Origin: Flavobacterium gyeonganense
GTDB lineage: Bacteria > Bacteroidota > Bacteroidia > Flavobacteriales > Flavobacteriaceae
Assembly (NCBI RefSeq): GCF_029625295.1
Contig: NZ_CP121112.1
Coordinates: 2,852,001 to 2,916,000 of the forward strand
Length of the DNA stretch: 64,000 bases
Direction of reading: 5' to 3'
Positions within the stretch are counted from its first letter, which is position 1, and the number at the start of each line of letters is the position of its first letter. The translations under genes and the position numbers were made by a program. Of this stretch, positions 35,034 through 43,655 are shown piece after piece. A model generated the notes under the pieces. It did no database searches, was not told the origin of the DNA, and saw only the letters and a program-made list of their open reading frames with translations.

Positions 35034-35957
35034 TTATAGTTCGTCACTCATTGAGTCCCAAAAATCTGTATCCATTTTTTTAATTTCGATTGTTTGCTCT
35101 ATTTGCATTCCGAGTCCATAATCATAAATATAACTTGCTAAGTCTTTTCCATCAATTAATACAACTGTTGTGTTTCCAAACAAATTTTCTACGTACTCTA
35201 TAGCGCCTCTAGAAAAATAAGAAGTAGTTATGAAAACTCCTTTATTAGATTGAGCTACAGCTAATGCACCTACAAATTTCTGAATTTCTTCGCGTCCAAT
35301 CGCAATATCGAGACGATATCTTTTAGCTTGAATATTGATTCTCCCAAATCCTAAAATATCTTCTTTTATAATTCCATCAATCCCACCATCGTTAGATCTT
35401 TGTGTTACTAAACCTGAGTTCTTTATTTCTCCTCCATATCCCATTTTTTGTAACAATAACACAACTAATTTTTCAAAAGCAGTTGGAGTTTTGCTTAAAA
35501 TAGTAGTTAATATCTCATCATAAATGGAGTTTCTGATATTATTAAATGAAGTGTATAGTTTTTCCTGAGGAGTCAGTCTATCATCTGTTTCAATTATTTT
35601 TATTTCAGGATTTTTGTTTGTTCTCTTATTTTTATCACGTTTTGCTACTTCTACATCCACATAAGTATTGATTTTACCCGGAATTTTTAATAATTCAATA
35701 CCCTTTGAATTGATTTTGTAATTTCCTCTCGCTGGTTTGTCCAAAAGTCCAGCCATATTCAAATAGCTCAAAGCCCAAGAAATTCTATCATAGAATATAT
35801 GCCCATTTCCTGATGGATACATTTCATTAATTTCTTCTTCTGTTAAGGCAAATTCCTTAGAAAGTGGCTCAATGAAGTCTTTTAATTTCATTGTTCTTCC
35901 ATCTAATAATAAATTTAATGAAGGAATTCTTAGTTCATCATGTTTTGGTATTGCCAT
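35034..35957 (-). CDS. Mrr-type restriction endonuclease
   Basis: The 307-residue protein has an N-terminal Mrr-like winged-helix domain (about 1-100: HDELRIPSLNLLLDG, LNMAGLLDKPARGNYKIN) and a C-terminal Mrr catalytic domain (about 165-290). The PD-(D/E)xK residues can be seen: GFEKL-like helix (TAFEKLVVLLLQKMGYGG), Asp in DGGIDGIIKED, then INIQAKRY (QxK form). Mrr enzymes of type IV restrict methylated DNA and do not need a methyltransferase partner; none is seen nearby. It stands alone between repeats and the GH3 gene, which fits recent gain, but base composition does not differ visibly. Confidence 0.9.
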   Translation of the reverse strand: MAIPKHDELRIPSLNLLLDGRTMKLKDFIEPLSKEFALTEEEINEMYPSGNGHIFYDRISWALSYLNMAGLLDKPARGNYKINSKGIELLKIPGKINTYVDVEVAKRDKNKRTNKNPEIKIIETDDRLTPQEKLYTSFNNIRNSIYDEILTTILSKTPTAFEKLVVLLLQKMGYGGEIKNSGLVTQRSNDGGIDGIIKEDILGFGRINIQAKRYRLDIAIGREEIQKFVGALAVAQSNKGVFITTSYFSRGAIEYVENLFGNTTVVLIDGKDLASYIYDYGLGMQIEQTIEIKKMDTDFWDSMSDEL

Positions 35958-35997
35958 GTTTTTTCTTTAAGTATAATACAAATGAATTGAGTGTTGC

Positions 35998-37506
35998 TTA
36001 CATCCCCTTCAACTGCTCCAAATAATCCCTCTGATTCGAAAGCCTCGGAATCTTATGCTGTCCGCCCAGTTTATCACGTTCCTTCAACCAGTCATAAAAA
36101 AGGTTCTCACGGGCAACATTAATTACCAAAGGATTTAATGTCATATTATTGTAGCGTTTTGCTTCGTAGTCAGAGTTTAAAGTTTGTAATGTTTCGTCCA
36201 GCACTTTTTGGAAGAGACCAACATCAGCGGGTTTTTGTTTGAATTCGATCATCCATTCGTGAGCGCCTTTTTCTTTGTCCTGCATGAAAATTGGGGCAAC
36301 GGTATAATCAATAACCTCGGTTTTGGTGATTTCGCAGGCTTTGGCAATCGCCTGATCGGTATTTTCAACCATTAATTCTTCACCAAAAACATTAATATGA
36401 TGTTTGGTTCTTCCGGTAACCCTTATTCTGTATGGATTTAACGAGGTAAACCGAACGGTATCACCAATCAAATAACGCCATAATCCGGAATTGGTCGTAA
36501 TAACGATAGCGTAGTTTTTATTCAGCTCCACATCAGCCAAACGGATTACTTTCTGGTTTGTGGTTCCGTAAGTGTCCATCGGAATAAATTCGTAGAAAAT
36601 GCCGTAATCCAGCATTAGCAATAAATCACTGGAATTGTTCAAATCCTGAATGGCAAAAAAACCTTCGGAGGCGTTGTATATTTCGTAGTATTTAAAATCC
36701 TTGCTCGGCAGGATTTTTTTGTATTGTTCTTTGTATGGAGAAAAACTCACCCCACCGTGAAAATACACTTCAAGATTCGGCCAGAGTTCCAACAAGTTTC
36801 CTTTTCCGGTGTTTTCTAAAACCCTGTTCATCAGAACCAGCATCCACGACGGAACTCCGGCAAAACTGGTTACATTTTCATTTTTGGTTTCATTGATGAT
36901 AGCTGTAATTTTACTTTCCCATTCGGTCATCAGCGAAGTCTTACTACTAGGCGTACTGCTGAATTCGGCCCAAATAGGCATATTTTCAATCAGTATCGCT
37001 GATAAATCACCAAAAAAAGTATTGTTGTTTTCGTAAATCTGGGAACTTCCTCCTAAACGAAGACTCTTTCCTACAAACAGCTGTGAATCTTCGTTGTTAT
37101 TCAGATACATACAAAGTAGATCCTTACTTCCTTTGTAGTGACAGTCTTCAAGGGCTTCACTGCTTACCGGAATAAATTTACTTTTAGCGTTGGTAGTTCC
37201 GCTCGATTTGGCAAACCATTTTATAGGACTTTCCCAAAAAACACCCTGTTCGCCCTGGCGTGTACGTTCAATCAGAGGCTGTAATTCTTCGTAACCAGAA
37301 ACCGGAACTCTTTCAGCAAAAGTTTTATAAGAGCTGATTGAAGCAAAATCATATTGTTTTCCAATAATCGTATTTTCTGAAGCGGTCAATAAATTATGCA
37401 GCAGCTCTTCCTGAACTTCATTTGGATATTTTAAAAAAAGTTCAATTTGATGTATTCTTTGTTTGAGAACCCAGGATGCAAAAGAATTTATTATGGATAG
37501 AGGCAT
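35998..37506 (-). CDS. GH3 auxin-responsive promoter family protein
   Basis: The 502-residue protein is a GH3-type adenylate-forming enzyme. Motifs include SSGTTNAKSKFIPVS (the P-loop-like motif 1), YNASEGFFAI (motif 2) and YRIRVTGRTKHHINVFGEEL (motif 3). In plants GH3 proteins join amino acids to jasmonate or auxin; bacterial ones have no settled substrate. The start MPLSIINSFASWVL is at 37506. Divergent from the DUF2797 gene, with no obvious partner. Confidence 0.93.
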   Translation of the reverse strand: MPLSIINSFASWVLKQRIHQIELFLKYPNEVQEELLHNLLTASENTIIGKQYDFASISSYKTFAERVPVSGYEELQPLIERTRQGEQGVFWESPIKWFAKSSGTTNAKSKFIPVSSEALEDCHYKGSKDLLCMYLNNNEDSQLFVGKSLRLGGSSQIYENNNTFFGDLSAILIENMPIWAEFSSTPSSKTSLMTEWESKITAIINETKNENVTSFAGVPSWMLVLMNRVLENTGKGNLLELWPNLEVYFHGGVSFSPYKEQYKKILPSKDFKYYEIYNASEGFFAIQDLNNSSDLLLMLDYGIFYEFIPMDTYGTTNQKVIRLADVELNKNYAIVITTNSGLWRYLIGDTVRFTSLNPYRIRVTGRTKHHINVFGEELMVENTDQAIAKACEITKTEVIDYTVAPIFMQDKEKGAHEWMIEFKQKPADVGLFQKVLDETLQTLNSDYEAKRYNNMTLNPLVINVARENLFYDWLKERDKLGGQHKIPRLSNQRDYLEQLKGM

Positions 37507-37578
37507 GAAGAATGTATTTAGATTTTAGATTTTAAGTTACTAATATTTACTATAAATGCAAATACCGGAAATTTAAAA

Positions 37579-37610
37579 TTTGAATATCGGCAGACAAAAA
37601 TGTAACTTTG
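37579..37610 (+). promoter_or_regulatory. Bacteroidota-type promoter upstream of the DUF2797 gene
   Basis: TTTG (37579-37582) and TAACTTTG (37603-37610) are 20 bases apart and fit the -33/-7 consensus. The start codon lies 138 bases downstream, so a long leader is implied. Nothing else was seen in this intergenic gap. Confidence 0.65.
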
Positions 37611-37748
37611 TTGCTATTCAAAAATAGTGTTTTTTTGCAAAAAACAATTTATTTAGAATAAAGATTCGACACAAAAACAATGAAATTTAACTGTTAAATT
37701 ATTTATTCTGAAAAGTAATTTATCTCTAAAATCAGCAATAAAAATCTT

Positions 37749-38543
37749 ATGACCTACGAAGGAGTACTTACAAAAATGCAAACCGAATTCGGTGCCCCAA
37801 TTCAATATTATCTGGTTTTTGAAGATAGTTTTTTAAACATGAATCAGTTATTGGATAAGGAAATCGAAATCAATTTTGCAGGTTACCAGTGTTTGAATTG
37901 CTGTAAAAAGAAAAAAATATTCCGTCAGGGATTTTGTTATGATTGTTTTTATTCAAGTCCAGCTGTTGGTGACTGGATTATGAGACCAGAACTCAGCACG
38001 GCACATTTAGGAATCGCAGATCGTGATTTAGAATATGAACAAAAAGTTCAATTGCAGCCTCATGTGGTTTATCTGGCTGTAGCAAGCGAAATAAAAGTGG
38101 GTGTTACCCGTAAAACACAAGTACCAACCAGATGGATAGATCAGGGAGCAAGTCAGGCAATTGCTGTAGTTGAGGTTCCGAATCGATATCTGGCAGGAAT
38201 TACTGAAGTAGCCTTAAAAAATCATTATACTGATAAAACAAATTGGAGAAAAATGCTCCAAAATCCAACAGAGACTTTCGACTTAATTGCTGAGAAAGTT
38301 AAACTCGAAAATCTGATTCCGGATGAAGCTAAGGAATACTTTTACAGCCAAAAAGAAGATGTGTACGATTTGCATTATCCGGTTTTACATTATCCGGCAA
38401 AAGTTGCAAGTTTAAATCTGGACAAAACGCCTTCATTTCAGGGGAAATTAGTTGGCATAAAAGGACAATACTTAATTTTTGAAAATGGTACTGTTTTTAA
38501 TATCCGCGGTTCCGAAGGTTATATTGTTGCAATAAACGTCTAG
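37749..38543 (+). CDS. DUF2797 domain-containing protein
   Basis: The 264-residue protein belongs to DUF2797. It has a zinc-ribbon-like set of cysteines near residues 48-68 (CLNCCKKKKIFRQGFCYDC), followed by HLGIADRDLEYE and a GIY-YIG-like core (HVVYLAVASEIKVGVTRKTQ, RWIDQGASQAIAVVEVPN). By this the protein may bind nucleic acids, but no activity is established. It has its own promoter and is monocistronic. Confidence 0.88.
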   Translation: MTYEGVLTKMQTEFGAPIQYYLVFEDSFLNMNQLLDKEIEINFAGYQCLNCCKKKKIFRQGFCYDCFYSSPAVGDWIMRPELSTAHLGIADRDLEYEQKVQLQPHVVYLAVASEIKVGVTRKTQVPTRWIDQGASQAIAVVEVPNRYLAGITEVALKNHYTDKTNWRKMLQNPTETFDLIAEKVKLENLIPDEAKEYFYSQKEDVYDLHYPVLHYPAKVASLNLDKTPSFQGKLVGIKGQYLIFENGTVFNIRGSEGYIVAINV

Positions 38544-38787
38544 CATACTACCTCATTCGTCTATTCTTATTAACGGCTTGTATAATAATTAATTAAAACA
38601 ATTAATTAGAGTTGTATTTTTGACTTTAAGGAATGGGTCATGTGAATTTTGATAAATTTTGTTACAATTTTATAATAATTTGATATTGATCGATTTATAT
38701 TTTTAAAAGCTTTAGTGAATTAATTTTGTAAAAGATTACAATGAAGCTTTTTTAAAATAATGCAAATCAAAATAAATTAATTATAAA

Positions 38788-39867
38788 ATGGGAATTTTAG
38801 GTGAAATAAATGTTTTGAGACGTGCATTAATGCGAACTCTGACAAAGAATATTGGAAAATCAAATGTAGAACAGAGCATCACTCTGGTCAACAAAAACGA
38901 AATTAAAAGAATTTTAATTTGCAGACCAAATGCAAGATTAGGTAATCTTTTACTGATTACCCCTTTTGTTCAGGAATTAGAGGAAATGTTTCCAAATTGT
39001 AAAATTGATTTGTTTGTAAAAGGTTTTTTGGCTCCGATTATTTTTGAGAATTATAATTGTGTAGACAGGATAATAAAATTGCCTAAAAAACCTTTCAGTA
39101 ATCTTTTTCAATATTTTAAAGTCTGGGTTTCTTTAAAAAAGTATAAATATGATATTGCTATAAATGTAGATCAGGGTTCTTCTTCTGGGCGTCTTGGAGT
39201 CAAATTCTCTAATTCTAAATTTAAGTTTTTTGGTGATTTGCCTTTTTCGGCTAATTTATATCATGGTGATTATGCTCACATTGCTAAATATCCTATTTAT
39301 CATTTACGGGATTATTTAACCAAATTAGGATTTGAGAAAAGAGAAAATCCTATTGTACCTTTAGATCTTAAATTAACGCCAGTTGAAATTGCTGAAGGAA
39401 AGAAAAAATTGAATACTGTGGTGAAGAATTATAAAAAAACGATCTGTATATTTACTTACGCCACAGGATCAAAATGCTTATCGGAAGACTGGTGGGGAAA
39501 TTTTTATGCGAGTTTAAATGCTGAGTATGAAAATTATAATATTATCGAAATTCTCCCAATAGAAAACGTTTCTCAGATTGGTTTTAAAGCGCCAACATTT
39601 TATAGCAAGGATATTCGCGAAATTGGATCTGTAATTGCAAATGCTGATTTGTTCATAGGGGCTGATAGCGGAATCATGCATCTTTCGAGTGCTGTCCATA
39701 CTCCGACCGTAGGATTGTTTTCAGTTTCAAACTTAAAGAAATATGAACCTTACGACAATAATAGTGTTGGGATAGATGTAAATAGCTTTTTTGAAAAAGA
39801 ATATTTTAAAATTTTCAGCACTATTTTAGACAATGGAAAATCAGGAATCTATTCTAAAGCAATTTAA
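38788..39867 (+). CDS. Glycosyltransferase family 9 (heptosyltransferase-like) protein
   Basis: The 359-residue protein has the GT9 arrangement: an N-terminal RILICRPNARLGNLLLITPF motif and a C-terminal donor-binding segment ADLFIGADSGIMHLSSAV followed by TPTVGLFS. GT9 enzymes transfer heptose or related sugars to lipopolysaccharide cores or surface glycans. No other glycan genes adjoin it, so the acceptor cannot be inferred. A terminator shared with asmA follows. Confidence 0.9.
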   Translation: MGILGEINVLRRALMRTLTKNIGKSNVEQSITLVNKNEIKRILICRPNARLGNLLLITPFVQELEEMFPNCKIDLFVKGFLAPIIFENYNCVDRIIKLPKKPFSNLFQYFKVWVSLKKYKYDIAINVDQGSSSGRLGVKFSNSKFKFFGDLPFSANLYHGDYAHIAKYPIYHLRDYLTKLGFEKRENPIVPLDLKLTPVEIAEGKKKLNTVVKNYKKTICIFTYATGSKCLSEDWWGNFYASLNAEYENYNIIEILPIENVSQIGFKAPTFYSKDIREIGSVIANADLFIGADSGIMHLSSAVHTPTVGLFSVSNLKKYEPYDNNSVGIDVNSFFEKEYFKIFSTILDNGKSGIYSKAI

Positions 39868-39875
39868 AAGATAAA

Positions 39876-39903
39876 AAAGGTCAATCTAATCCGATTGACC
39901 TTT
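39876..39903. terminator. Bidirectional convergent terminator
   Basis: AAAGGTCAATC and GATTGACCTTT form a perfect 11-bp stem with a six-base loop between the converging GT9 and AsmA genes. Confidence 0.85.
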
Positions 39904-39912
39904 CTTAGTTGA

Positions 39913-42540
39913 TTATTTTTTCTTTTTAAACAAACCATTCAATAAATCGCTGGCTTTAGCTTTAACTTCTTCATTCGTCTTTGCCTTATTTTCAGCATCG
40001 GTTTTTGTAGTGTCTTTTGACTTACTGTTCTTATTGAGTAAATCGTTAAGTGCAGCAGCACCTTTTTGTGTTAATTTTTCTTTTTGTTGGCTTACCACCT
40101 GACTGGTAAGATTATTAACCGCTGTTTTAGTATCAATAGCCACTTTTGGATTTGAAAAATTACCCGTTATCAAACCTGAAATTGGAATATTTTCCAGTTT
40201 TGCGGCATCAGCAGGCGATAATTTAGAAAGAAAAGCATTTGCCTCCTTGCCTAAATATTTGGCAGGGACATCTAATTTTAAATTATAATTCATGGTTTGA
40301 TCAAAACCGTGAGTTCCGTCAACAGTAACTTTAATATCCTGATATTTAATGTCAAATGGTTTTACTTTTACTTTACCGTCTTCAAAAGATAAAGCCATTT
40401 TCAGGTCATTCAAATTCAGCTTGTTGATATCAATAAAATTTACTTTCGAACTCAAAGAATTCAATAAAGTCGAATTTTTAGCATTTACAGTTGTTGAAAG
40501 CAATTGCCCTAATAAATCACCAGAAATGGAAGCTAAGTTTGGAGTCAGTTCCTTCGCATCTAGATTTCCGTTTAATTTAATTGTCGAATTCAGTTTACCA
40601 TTAATAATTCCTGCAATTGGCGCAATTTTTTTCATCATATCCAGTTGCGTAAAAGTCTGGGCAATATCAACCTGATTGAAACCTAAATTCATATCAAAAG
40701 TAGGAACTTTTGTTTTCGTGGAAACCGTTCCGGTCAAACCGATAGATCCACCAAAAATAGAAGTTTTGAAGTTTTCTAAAGTCGCTTTTTCGTCCTTGAT
40801 GATTAATTTTCCTGAAACCGCAGTCAGTTTTAAATTATCATATAAAACAGTATTTGCTTTTGCGTTTAAAGTACAATTTAAAAACGCAGGAATTTTCATT
40901 GCGTCTGCAGGTTTTGCAGCCGTTTTTGTTTCAGTTTTTGCTTCACCACCTGCAGTTGTAGCTTTTGTAGGTTCGCCTGAGGTCATGAAATCATCAACAG
41001 CTAATTGGTTTGAACTCATATTAAAGTTTCCTTTCAGCTCCTGTTTTTTAAACATAAAACCATAGAAATTCTCCAAAATTCCATTAATAGCAATATCACT
41101 TCTTCCGGTAGTGGCATTAAACTGTTTTAAGTTGATTTTGCTTGGATTGAATTCAACCATTGCAGTACTTATATTCATAGATTTGTTATTCTCATCTGTA
41201 TATTTAAATCCGGATAAACTCATTGTTCCGGCATTTTTGATGTTTTGATACTGGCTTTTTTCTACAGAAGCCATATCAAAGTTCGTCGTTACATCCGCTT
41301 TTAAGATACCTGCCAATGGTTTGTCCAGTTTAATTGGATATGCTTTTGAAAGATTGGCCAGATTGATGGTTCCTTTTAAAGCCGCATCAACAATAGGATT
41401 TACGGTTACGTTTTTAACATTCGCTTTTGCACTGAAAACATCCTGGTCAATTCTAAACGAAAGTTTGTCCAGATTTACATAAGTGTCATTTAGGATACCG
41501 GTTTCATTGATGATTTTGGTATCAATTACGATATTCTGAACTGATTTTGGTAAGTTAGGATATTGGAATGAAGCATTGTTCGATGCAATCGCAATATTGA
41601 ATTTTGGAACCGTTGTGTCTGTCAGTTCTCCTTTAGCAAAACCAACAACGGTAAAATCCCCGGTTGTTTTTACGCCATCAAGACTTGCAGCATAAGCCGA
41701 AGGAATTAGTCCTAAGAAATTGGTAAACGATGAAGTTGGGGTTTTGAATTTTAAATCATAAATCTGCGCTTTTTCAGCCATTTGAATAAAACCTTCAAAC
41801 TCTAAAGGCAGCTGATTGATTAAAGCTTTGTTTTCTTTAAAAGTGTATTTGCTTTGCTCTAAATCAATCCCTAAAACAGCATCCAGAGTCAGTTTTACAT
41901 TTTTAAGATAATTCATTTTATCCATGTCCAAAGAAACGTTGGCTGTAGATTTTGTAGTCAGATCAAGTTTTGAATTGGTAAAATCTCCTGTCCCTTCGTG
42001 ATTCAGGCTGTCGATTACCATTTTTATTTTTGAGCCCTGATCAATATATCTGAAAGTGAAATTTTCAATTTTATAATTCTGGATTTTTAAAGAAAGAGGA
42101 TCGCTTTTGCCATCTGATTTGGTTTCTTTTTCGTCTTTCAAAGCAATATCAAAATTTCCAACTCCGTCTTTGTTAAAAATAATATTAATTAAACCATTTT
42201 GAGAACTGATTCCCTCAATATTTAACGGTTCTTCTTTTACTTTAAAAAGTTCTTTAATGCTCATTTTTAAATCCAGTTCCCCTAGTGAAACCAAAGTATC
42301 TCCTTCAAAAGGGGCTTTGTTGATGATTAACAGCTTTTCAATCGAAACGTTGGCGTTTGGAAAGTTTTTAAACAAACTTAAATCTGCGTCAGCAAAACTT
42401 ACTTTTGCATCGACGCTTTTGTTGATGGCTTCGGCAATTTTAGCTTTAATCTGATCTTTGAAAAGATACGGAACCGCAAATAGTGCAGCAACCAGAACTA
42501 CAAGTACAATTCCTGTGATTTTTAAAATTTTCTTTAACAT
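39913..42540 (-). CDS. AsmA family protein
   Basis: The 875-residue protein has one N-terminal membrane segment (ITGIVLVVLVAALFAVPYLF) and a long periplasmic beta-rich part with AsmA domains at both ends: DADLSLFKNFPNANVSIEKL near the start and SSKVNFIDINKLNLNDLKMAL, FDIKYQDIKVTVDG towards the end. A low-complexity Ala/Thr/Lys stretch is near residues 525-550. The end is a highly charged tail (NGLFKKKK). AsmA-like proteins are proposed to move lipids between membranes. It is transcribed alone on the minus strand. Confidence 0.92.
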   Translation of the reverse strand: MLKKILKITGIVLVVLVAALFAVPYLFKDQIKAKIAEAINKSVDAKVSFADADLSLFKNFPNANVSIEKLLIINKAPFEGDTLVSLGELDLKMSIKELFKVKEEPLNIEGISSQNGLINIIFNKDGVGNFDIALKDEKETKSDGKSDPLSLKIQNYKIENFTFRYIDQGSKIKMVIDSLNHEGTGDFTNSKLDLTTKSTANVSLDMDKMNYLKNVKLTLDAVLGIDLEQSKYTFKENKALINQLPLEFEGFIQMAEKAQIYDLKFKTPTSSFTNFLGLIPSAYAASLDGVKTTGDFTVVGFAKGELTDTTVPKFNIAIASNNASFQYPNLPKSVQNIVIDTKIINETGILNDTYVNLDKLSFRIDQDVFSAKANVKNVTVNPIVDAALKGTINLANLSKAYPIKLDKPLAGILKADVTTNFDMASVEKSQYQNIKNAGTMSLSGFKYTDENNKSMNISTAMVEFNPSKINLKQFNATTGRSDIAINGILENFYGFMFKKQELKGNFNMSSNQLAVDDFMTSGEPTKATTAGGEAKTETKTAAKPADAMKIPAFLNCTLNAKANTVLYDNLKLTAVSGKLIIKDEKATLENFKTSIFGGSIGLTGTVSTKTKVPTFDMNLGFNQVDIAQTFTQLDMMKKIAPIAGIINGKLNSTIKLNGNLDAKELTPNLASISGDLLGQLLSTTVNAKNSTLLNSLSSKVNFIDINKLNLNDLKMALSFEDGKVKVKPFDIKYQDIKVTVDGTHGFDQTMNYNLKLDVPAKYLGKEANAFLSKLSPADAAKLENIPISGLITGNFSNPKVAIDTKTAVNNLTSQVVSQQKEKLTQKGAAALNDLLNKNSKSKDTTKTDAENKAKTNEEVKAKASDLLNGLFKKKK

Positions 42541-42648
42541 AACTATTTAATATTTGGGGTTTGAATAGACAAAAATGATAAATGATTATAGCAAAAATAG
42601 CTTTTTATACCGGAGCTTTTTTGTAATTTTTTGATAAATTCAATAAAA

Positions 42649-42690
42649 AAATCCGTTTGAGTTTATTATTTCAAACGGATTTAATTTAAT
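42649..42690 (-). terminator. Terminator of the alpha/beta hydrolase gene
   Basis: AAATCCGTTTGA and TCAAACGGATTT form a perfect 12-bp stem and a ten-base loop, just past the stop of the minus-strand hydrolase gene. Confidence 0.8.
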
Positions 42691-42698
42691 TTTTATTG

Positions 42699-43646
42699 TC
42701 ATTTCTGAATAAATGAAACTATTTTGGAAGTCAGAGTTTCAGAAATTGGGAGAGTTTCATTATTATAACTCTCAAAATTGGCCTGCTGGTCGCCTTCAAT
42801 AACTTTCAGGATATGATTCATTTTGTCAATGATTAGCAATTCAGAATTTGGATTGGCTTTGGATAAATTTTCAGCATCCTGTACGGTTACCTGCAGATCT
42901 TTGTTTCCCTGCAGAATTAAAACCGGAATCGAAAGTTTCTTTATTTCTGTCTGCGGATTGTATTTGAACCACGAAATTAAGTAAGGCTGAATAGTAGGTC
43001 TGAAAAGTGAATTAAGCATTGGGTCAACATTTTTTACTGTTTTGCCGTTCTTCAGGCTGTCGATAATAGGAAAGGTCATATCTTCAATCTGCTTCATTCC
43101 TTTGGAAGAAATTTGTGTCTTTAAAATTTTATCGGCTGCATCACCTGCTCCGGCAATTGAAATAAATTTGTCTACTTTTGCTCCGGCAATCATTCCAATT
43201 AATGATCCTTCACTATGACCAATTACAATTACTTTAGAAAAACGTTTGTCTTGTTTTAGTAAATTAATCCAGCTTTTTGCATCTTCAGTATAATTTTCAA
43301 AAACCAGACCTGCTTCTGAAGGAGCAGCAGCTTTGCTTTCGGCAATTCCTCTTTTATCATAACGTAATGATGCAATTCCGTTTTTTGCTAAAACTTCGGC
43401 TAGCATTTTTAACGAATTGTTTTTCATCATCGGATTATTTCCGTTTCTGTCTGTTGGTCCTGAACCGGCTATTATTAATGCAACCGGGTATTTTTTGGAT
43501 AGATCCGGAACAGTCAGGGTGCCGTATAACTGATCGATATTTATTTTTAAGACAATCGGAGATTCTTTAAATGTGATTTCTTTTTTATCCTGTGCACTAA
43601 CAAAACTTAGAATAAAAACAGTAAGAAGAAGAATTATTTTATTCAT
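42699..43646 (-). CDS. Secreted alpha/beta hydrolase (esterase/dienelactone hydrolase-like)
   Basis: The 315-residue protein has a signal peptide (LLTVFILSFVSAQ) and an alpha/beta hydrolase domain: GTLTVPDLSKKYPVALIIAGSGP, then the nucleophile elbow VIVIGHSEGSLIGMIAGA (Ser), an Asp in LILQGNKDLQV and His in DKMNHILKV. It is similar to the alpha/beta hydrolase group often annotated as serine aminopeptidase S33 or esterase. It lies nine bases after the sppA stop, so the two are probably one transcript. Substrate unknown. Confidence 0.9.
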   Translation of the reverse strand: MNKIILLLTVFILSFVSAQDKKEITFKESPIVLKINIDQLYGTLTVPDLSKKYPVALIIAGSGPTDRNGNNPMMKNNSLKMLAEVLAKNGIASLRYDKRGIAESKAAAPSEAGLVFENYTEDAKSWINLLKQDKRFSKVIVIGHSEGSLIGMIAGAKVDKFISIAGAGDAADKILKTQISSKGMKQIEDMTFPIIDSLKNGKTVKNVDPMLNSLFRPTIQPYLISWFKYNPQTEIKKLSIPVLILQGNKDLQVTVQDAENLSKANPNSELLIIDKMNHILKVIEGDQQANFESYNNETLPISETLTSKIVSFIQK

Positions 43647-43655
43647 TTGCTTAAA

